The position numbers and the translations under genes are program-made. Under the pieces are notes generated by a model. That model ran no database searches. It saw only the letters and a program-made list of their open reading frames with translations, and was not told the origin of the DNA. From positions 1-38,813 of the forward strand of contig JAQXSY010000036.1 in the NCBI GenBank assembly GCA_029219205.1: a stretch of DNA of 38,813 bases, read 5' to 3'. Origin of the DNA: Bacillota bacterium. GTDB lineage: Bacteria; Bacillota; Clostridia; Oscillospirales; CAG-272. This document shows, piece after piece, positions 34,780 to 38,813 of the stretch. Position 1 is the first letter of the stretch. Every line of letters begins with the position of its first letter.

Positions 34780-35520
34780 ATGAAAAAAACAAAAGTATGG
34801 GCACACAGGGGTGCATCGGCATACGCTCCTGAAAACACGCTTGAAGCATTCGCGCTTGCGATAGAAATGAAAGCCGACGGAATTGAAATCGACATTCGTA
34901 AAACCAAGGACGACCTGCTTGTCGTATGTCACAACCATATAATAGACATAACTTCAAACGGCAGCGGAATGATTTCCGAAATGACCTACGCAGAGCTTTG
35001 CGAATACGACTTTTCAAAGGGCCGCGAAGGCAAGTACAACCACAAGGTGCGCATTCCTCTGCTTGCCGAGGTATACGACCTGCTCAGACCGACTTCGCTT
35101 GAGCTCAACACCGAGCTGAAGACATGGGATCCCAAAACGCTCGAACTTCTCGCAAAACTTCACAATGAGAGCGGCATGGCCGAAAGAGAAATGTTTTCAT
35201 GCTTTAATCACGAGGCCTTTATTGAACTCAGAAAGCTGATTCCGGATCTCCGCGACGGACTGCTCTACGAATCGAAAACCGGCGACGAGCTTCCTTGGGA
35301 TCACGCTGCCCGTCTCGGCGCATATGCGCTCCATCCTCACACAAGCGGCGTGTATATGTATGACGATTATGTAACAAAATGCCACGAGAACAATATCGCC
35401 ATAAACGTATGGACTCCCGACGGTGAAGACGAGCTCCGCCGCCTTACCGAAATGGGCGTAGACGGATTGATCACAAACCGTCCTGACGTAGCTCTGAAAA
35501 TCGTTAATAATGTTGCCTGA
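34780..35520 (+). CDS. glycerophosphodiester phosphodiesterase
   Basis: A 246-residue GDPD barrel that hydrolyses glycerophosphodiesters to sn-glycerol-3-phosphate and an alcohol. Catalytic features: His9-Arg10 in AHRGASAYAPENT, metal ligands Glu36 and Asp38 (GIEIDIRKTKDD), His51, and a later NTELK motif and NVWTPDGEDEL. No signal peptide, so it is cytoplasmic. A GAAAGGA site precedes the ATG. Its end overlaps the peptidase U32 gene by 11 nt. Confidence 0.93.
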   Translation: MKKTKVWAHRGASAYAPENTLEAFALAIEMKADGIEIDIRKTKDDLLVVCHNHIIDITSNGSGMISEMTYAELCEYDFSKGREGKYNHKVRIPLLAEVYDLLRPTSLELNTELKTWDPKTLELLAKLHNESGMAEREMFSCFNHEAFIELRKLIPDLRDGLLYESKTGDELPWDHAARLGAYALHPHTSGVYMYDDYVTKCHENNIAINVWTPDGEDELRRLTEMGVDGLITNRPDVALKIVNNVA

Positions 35521-36736
35521 GCTTTTGTGCCCGGCAGGCAATCCGGAAAAACTCGACGCCGCGCTGAGCTACGGAGCCGACGCGGTCTATCTCGCCGGCG
35601 AAGCGTTCGGAATGCGCGCCGCAGCGGACAATTTTTCAACAGAGCAGATTTTTGAGGCGGCAAAAAAAGCGGCTTCGCTCGGCAAAAAAATATATGTAAC
35701 CGTGAACACTATGCCTCACGGCGATGAATACGGTATGCTTGAGGAATACTTCGACTCGCTTCGCGGGAGCGGCATATCGGCTCTCATCGTTGCTGATCTC
35801 GGAGTCATATCTCTTGCCAAAGAAATGCTTCCCGACGTTGAACTTCACGTTTCAACTCAGGCAAGCGTCGTGAGCGCGCGCACCTGCGAGCAGTATCTGA
35901 AACTCGGATGCCGCCGCGTTGTGCTCGCTCGCGAGCTTACTCTGAATGAAATCAGACGTATACGGAGAGAAACCTCGCGAGAGCTTGAGCTTGAAGCGTT
36001 TGTGCACGGCTCCATGTGTATTTCATACAGCGGCCGCTGTCTGCTGTCAAATCACTTCACTGGACGCGACGCAAACCGCGGAAGATGCGCTCAGCCCTGC
36101 CGGTGGGGATACAGACTCTTTGAAATTGAAGAGGAAAAACGTCCGGGAGACCGTTTGGGTCTGGTCGAAACCGACCGCGGCACGTTTATCATGAGTTCGC
36201 GCGATATGTGTATGATCGAACACATACCGGAACTTTGCGAAGCGGGGATAGACAGCCTGAAGATCGAGGGCAGGATGAAGAGCGTCTATTACACCGCAAT
36301 CACGGCCAACGCTTACCGTATTGCGCTCGACTCATATTCGTCGGATCCGGCCGCATACCGTTTCGATCCTATATGGATGCGCGAGCTTGAAAGCGTAAGC
36401 CACCGCGAATACTGCACCGGCTTCTATTTCGACCGTCCGGAAACAGACGCAAAAACAACGACAAACCTCGGTTATGTCAGAGATAAAGCCTACCTGGCAC
36501 GCGTCATCGCCTACGACAGGCTGACCGGACGCGCTGAGTTTGAGCAGCGCAACAAACTTTGTCTTAACGATACGGTTGAGCTGATCTCGCCCGGAAAACC
36601 CGGAAGGGCGTTTGTTGTATCGGATATGAAAAACGCGGACGGCGAACTTATCGAATCCGCTCCGCATCCCCTCATGCACTTTACTCTCCCGGTACCGTTT
36701 GAAGTGCGACCGGGAGATATACTCAGAGGCGGCTGA
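35510..36736 (+). CDS. peptidase U32 family protein
   Basis: A 408-residue protein. LCPAGNPEKLDAALSYGADAVYLAG at the start and the cysteine-rich signature FVHGSMCISYSGRCLLSNH then RGRCAQPCRW are diagnostic of U32. Members studied (TrhP, RlhA, UbiU) use these cysteines for an Fe-S cluster and hydroxylate RNA or quinones; collagenase activity is an older claim. This protein is closest in layout to the TrhP-type tRNA hydroxylation family, which is inference. It overlaps the GDPD gene and precedes ddl by 40 nt. Confidence 0.9.
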   Translation: MLPELLCPAGNPEKLDAALSYGADAVYLAGEAFGMRAAADNFSTEQIFEAAKKAASLGKKIYVTVNTMPHGDEYGMLEEYFDSLRGSGISALIVADLGVISLAKEMLPDVELHVSTQASVVSARTCEQYLKLGCRRVVLARELTLNEIRRIRRETSRELELEAFVHGSMCISYSGRCLLSNHFTGRDANRGRCAQPCRWGYRLFEIEEEKRPGDRLGLVETDRGTFIMSSRDMCMIEHIPELCEAGIDSLKIEGRMKSVYYTAITANAYRIALDSYSSDPAAYRFDPIWMRELESVSHREYCTGFYFDRPETDAKTTTNLGYVRDKAYLARVIAYDRLTGRAEFEQRNKLCLNDTVELISPGKPGRAFVVSDMKNADGELIESAPHPLMHFTLPVPFEVRPGDILRGG

Positions 36737-36776
36737 TTCCGCTTCTCAAATCAACAAAGAAGGAACAAGCCTCAAC

Positions 36777-37805
36777 ATGAATATAGCTGTTATTGCCGGA
36801 GGACTCAGCCCCGAAAGAGACGTTTCGCTTTCCTCCGGAAGTCTTATTGCAAATTCGCTTATGCGTTCGGGCCATAGCGTCGTACTCATCGACATATGCA
36901 AAAAAATCGACCCGGATTCTCCCGACGCAGCGTTTTCCGCGTCCCGTACATATTCGTATACGGTTCCGGAAACCGAACCGGATCTCGAAGCAATACGCCA
37001 TGAAAACAACTGCGGGCGTGCGTTCGTCGGGGACGGAGTCGTTGAAATATGCAGACGCGCCGACCTCGTTTTCGTTGCGCTGCACGGAGCCTGCGGAGAA
37101 AACGGTCAGATTCAGGCGCTCCTTGACGCATACGGCATACGGTACACCGGTTCGCCTTATTCGGGCTGTCTGCTTGCGATGAACAAGCACCTGACAAAAC
37201 GTATTGTCGAAGGAACAGGGGTAAAACTCGCGGAGTCGGCAGCCGTACCTCTTGTAAGGGCGCGCGAAACCGCGATTATGCTCGGCTTTCCGTGCGTCAT
37301 GAAGCCCTGTTCATGCGGTTCAAGCTGCGGAGTTTCAATCATTAACAGTGAAAACGAGCTTGAGGACGCCATTTTGCTCGCAGCAAAATACGAAAAAACC
37401 GTCATGATTGAGCGTTTCATACGCGGACGCGAATTTTCCTGCGGCGTGCTTATGGGAAAAGCGCTTCCGGCTATTGAAATCATTCCCAAAACCGGATTTT
37501 ACGATTATAAAAACAAGTATCAGAAAGGCTGCACGAACGAGATATGCCCCGCCGCGCTGACATCGGCACAGGAAAAAGCCATAGAAGAAGCGGCGCTTAC
37601 TGTACACAACGCGCTCGGGCTTGGGACCTACTCCCGCTCGGATTTTATTCTCGATGAAAAAACCGGCGATTTCTGTTTTCTTGAAGTAAACACTCTTCCG
37701 GGCATGACGCCGACCAGTCTGCTTCCCCAGGAAGCGGCGGCAGCAGGAATATCCTACGACGAGCTTTGCAGCTCAATAGCTGCCGAAGCGCTTAAAAATT
37801 CATAA
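36777..37805 (+). CDS. ddl: D-alanine--D-alanine ligase
   Basis: A 342-residue ATP-grasp enzyme that makes D-Ala-D-Ala for peptidoglycan. The N-terminal AVIAGGLSPERDVSLSSG, the ATP-grasp segment FPCVMKPCSCGSSCGVS, GTYSRSDFIL and the C-terminal FLEVNTLPGMTPTSLLPQ are the family blocks. The glycine-rich ATP loop is unusually cysteine-rich (CSCGSSCG). The ATG at 36777 has AAGGAAC ~13 nt upstream; the frame extends further up but without a better site. It lies in a plus-strand series GDPD-U32-ddl. Confidence 0.92.
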   Translation: MNIAVIAGGLSPERDVSLSSGSLIANSLMRSGHSVVLIDICKKIDPDSPDAAFSASRTYSYTVPETEPDLEAIRHENNCGRAFVGDGVVEICRRADLVFVALHGACGENGQIQALLDAYGIRYTGSPYSGCLLAMNKHLTKRIVEGTGVKLAESAAVPLVRARETAIMLGFPCVMKPCSCGSSCGVSIINSENELEDAILLAAKYEKTVMIERFIRGREFSCGVLMGKALPAIEIIPKTGFYDYKNKYQKGCTNEICPAALTSAQEKAIEEAALTVHNALGLGTYSRSDFILDEKTGDFCFLEVNTLPGMTPTSLLPQEAAAAGISYDELCSSIAAEALKNS

Positions 37806-37891
37806 AATAATCCGGCACGCTGACCGTACGTTTAAAGGACGTAAAGCAAACCGGACACAAAACAAACAGAAAATAAAAAGGTGGGGCATTA

Positions 37892-38476
37892 ATGAAAAAA
37901 CTCAGAATCGGAGCCGCGTTCTTATCTGTATTAATTCTGTTTTCGGTTCTGACCTCATGCGCTTATATCGGAGATATCGCCGGAACGATTATCGACGCTG
38001 CGATTGAAAACGTAAGCACGGACGATAATGCAAACATTCCGGATTCAAAAGAAGACACAAGCGGCGCAGCGGATTCTCAAACAGAATCTCAGTCCGAGCC
38101 TCGTCAAACCGAAGAAGCAGGAAAGCTGCCCGATGAAAACGGCGTATATACGTCAAAAGATGACGTGGCGCTGTATATTCGGACCTTTAACAAGCTTCCG
38201 GGCAACTTCATCACCAAAGAGCAGGCGCGCGCGCTTGGCTGGAGCGGCGGAGGACTCGATAAATACGCAAGCGGAAAATGTATAGGAGGCGACCGTTTCG
38301 GCAATTATGAAGGTCTGCTGCCGAGAAAAAGCGGGCGCATCTATTACGAATGCGACATAGACACGCTCGGAGAGCCGTCGCGGGGCGCAAAACGTATCGT
38401 CTTTTCAAACGACGGGCTGATCTACTATACGGAAGACCATTACCAAACCTTTACTCTGATATACGGTGAAAAATGA
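37892..38476 (+). CDS. lipoprotein barnase-type ribonuclease
   Basis: A 194-residue protein: signal peptide with lipobox LTSC (Cys23), an acidic, Ser/Asp/Glu-rich linker (about 40-85), and a complete barnase (N1/T1-type) domain from about residue 90. FNKLPGNFITK, ALGWSGGGLDKY, GKCIGGDRFGN, and the catalytic set Glu153 (YYECDID), Arg164/Arg168 (RGAKRI) and His183 (EDHYQTF) match barnase Glu73, Arg83/Arg87 and His102. It should cut RNA. The lipobox suggests membrane anchoring on the outside rather than free release. The barstar gene overlaps it by 4 nt. AAGGTGGGG precedes the ATG. Confidence 0.93.
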   Translation: MKKLRIGAAFLSVLILFSVLTSCAYIGDIAGTIIDAAIENVSTDDNANIPDSKEDTSGAADSQTESQSEPRQTEEAGKLPDENGVYTSKDDVALYIRTFNKLPGNFITKEQARALGWSGGGLDKYASGKCIGGDRFGNYEGLLPRKSGRIYYECDIDTLGEPSRGAKRIVFSNDGLIYYTEDHYQTFTLIYGEK

Positions 38477-38745
38477 ACATATTAGAAGTAAAAATCGACG
38501 GACGCAGGATGAAAACAAAGGAACTCGCACATGAGTACTTGTCAAAAAAGCGCTGTTTCCCCAAGCATTACGGAAAAAATCTGGACGCGCTTTACGATGT
38601 TCTGACTTCGCTTCGCGATGTTCGGATAGATATAGTTTTTGCCGGAAGCATAACCGCAAACCTCGGAGATTACGGTCAGGCTATGCTCGACGTATTCCGT
38701 GACGCCGGAGAAAACAACGAATTTCTGTCCGTCAATATAAAATAA
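38473..38745 (+). CDS. barstar family ribonuclease inhibitor
   Basis: A 90-residue barstar. The motif YGKNLDALYDVLTSL carries the acidic residues that plug the ribonuclease active site (Asp35 and Asp39 equivalents), preceded by the short strand ILEVKIDG and followed by VFRDAGENN and the C-terminal strand. Its ATGA start overlaps the barnase stop, so toxin and inhibitor are made together. It has no signal peptide and protects the cytoplasm before export. Confidence 0.95.
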   Translation: MNILEVKIDGRRMKTKELAHEYLSKKRCFPKHYGKNLDALYDVLTSLRDVRIDIVFAGSITANLGDYGQAMLDVFRDAGENNEFLSVNIK

Positions 38746-38756
38746 AAATAACCTTA

Positions 38757-38789
38757 TGAGCGGCTATCAACCAGAGCCGCTCATTTTTT
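38757..38789 (+). terminator. terminator after the barnase-barstar pair
   Basis: A 9-bp stem (TGAGCGGCT, 38757-38765, with AGCCGCTCA, 38775-38783) followed by TTTTTT. Confidence 0.88.
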
Positions 38790-38813
38790 AATTTATTTTT
38801 CGAATTTAATTGA

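Noticed and set aside
1-38813. CRISPR array, rRNA operon, intact transposase or integrase
   Set aside because: None was seen: no regularly spaced ~30-nt repeats, no rRNA-like blocks, no transposase or integrase motifs.

Overview
The window looks like chromosomal DNA from a Bacillota (class Clostridia) species, probably a gut-type Eubacteriales/Oscillospirales relative. The evidence is consensus sigma-A promoters (TTGACA-17-TATAAT), GGAGG-type ribosome binding sites with frequent TTG/GTG starts, lipoproteins with clostridial lipoboxes, formate-tetrahydrofolate ligase, an ECF folate transporter, and a tetrahydrofolate riboswitch that (from memory) closely resembles the Eubacterium siraeum one. 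This placement is inference; no rRNA is present.

Layout. 0-5 kb: a sigma-70-like protein with a very long C-terminal extension, then a two-gene amino-sugar unit (an XRE helix-turn-helix fused to a GlmM-type phosphoglucosamine mutase, overlapping a GlmU-like left-handed beta-helix acyltransferase). 5-11.5 kb, minus strand: fhs-tsaE-tsaB followed by a heterodimeric ABC exporter pair. The catalytically competent half of that pair is broken by an in-frame TAG. 11.7-13.7 kb: tRNA-Arg(CCG), a decayed LD-carboxypeptidase (MccF-like) pseudogene, structured non-coding DNA and a small repeat protein; this has the look of a decayed accessory insertion beside a tRNA. 14-16 kb, minus strand: THF riboswitch-folC-folT. 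16.2-18 kb: typA. 18-23.2 kb, minus strand: a stand-alone E2-like acyltransferase with an altered active-site motif, a polar amino-acid ABC transporter whose binding protein is circularly permuted, and an unknown lipoprotein. 23.5-28.2 kb, plus strand: a homocysteine S-methyltransferase family protein, a Gfo/Idh/MocA oxidoreductase, and a DUF2975 / YozG-like HTH / DUF4173-like membrane-protein cluster. 28.3-32.2 kb: an ABC exporter with a Met/Pro-rich repeat tail, then a compact XRE repressor-ImmA protease-sigma-like regulator switch with face-to-face promoters and shared operators. 32.5-38.8 kb: tRNA-Glu(CTC), a second Gfo/Idh/MocA oxidoreductase, a BspA-like LRR lipoprotein, glycerophosphodiester phosphodiesterase, peptidase U32, D-Ala-D-Ala ligase, and a lipoprotein barnase with its barstar inhibitor.

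How the genes work together. One-carbon/folate metabolism recurs: fhs makes 10-formyl-THF, the THF riboswitch controls folate polyglutamation and uptake, and the homocysteine methyltransferase may consume a methyl group. Envelope and amino-sugar functions also recur (GlmM/GlmU-like, Ddl, several lipoproteins, three exporters). The most unusual items are the circularly permuted solute-binding protein, the HTH-GlmM fusion, the XRE/ImmA/sigma-like switch, the membrane-anchored barnase/barstar pair, and a DUF2975 promoter with three direct repeats exactly 21 bp apart. All calls come from reading the sequence; no database search was run.
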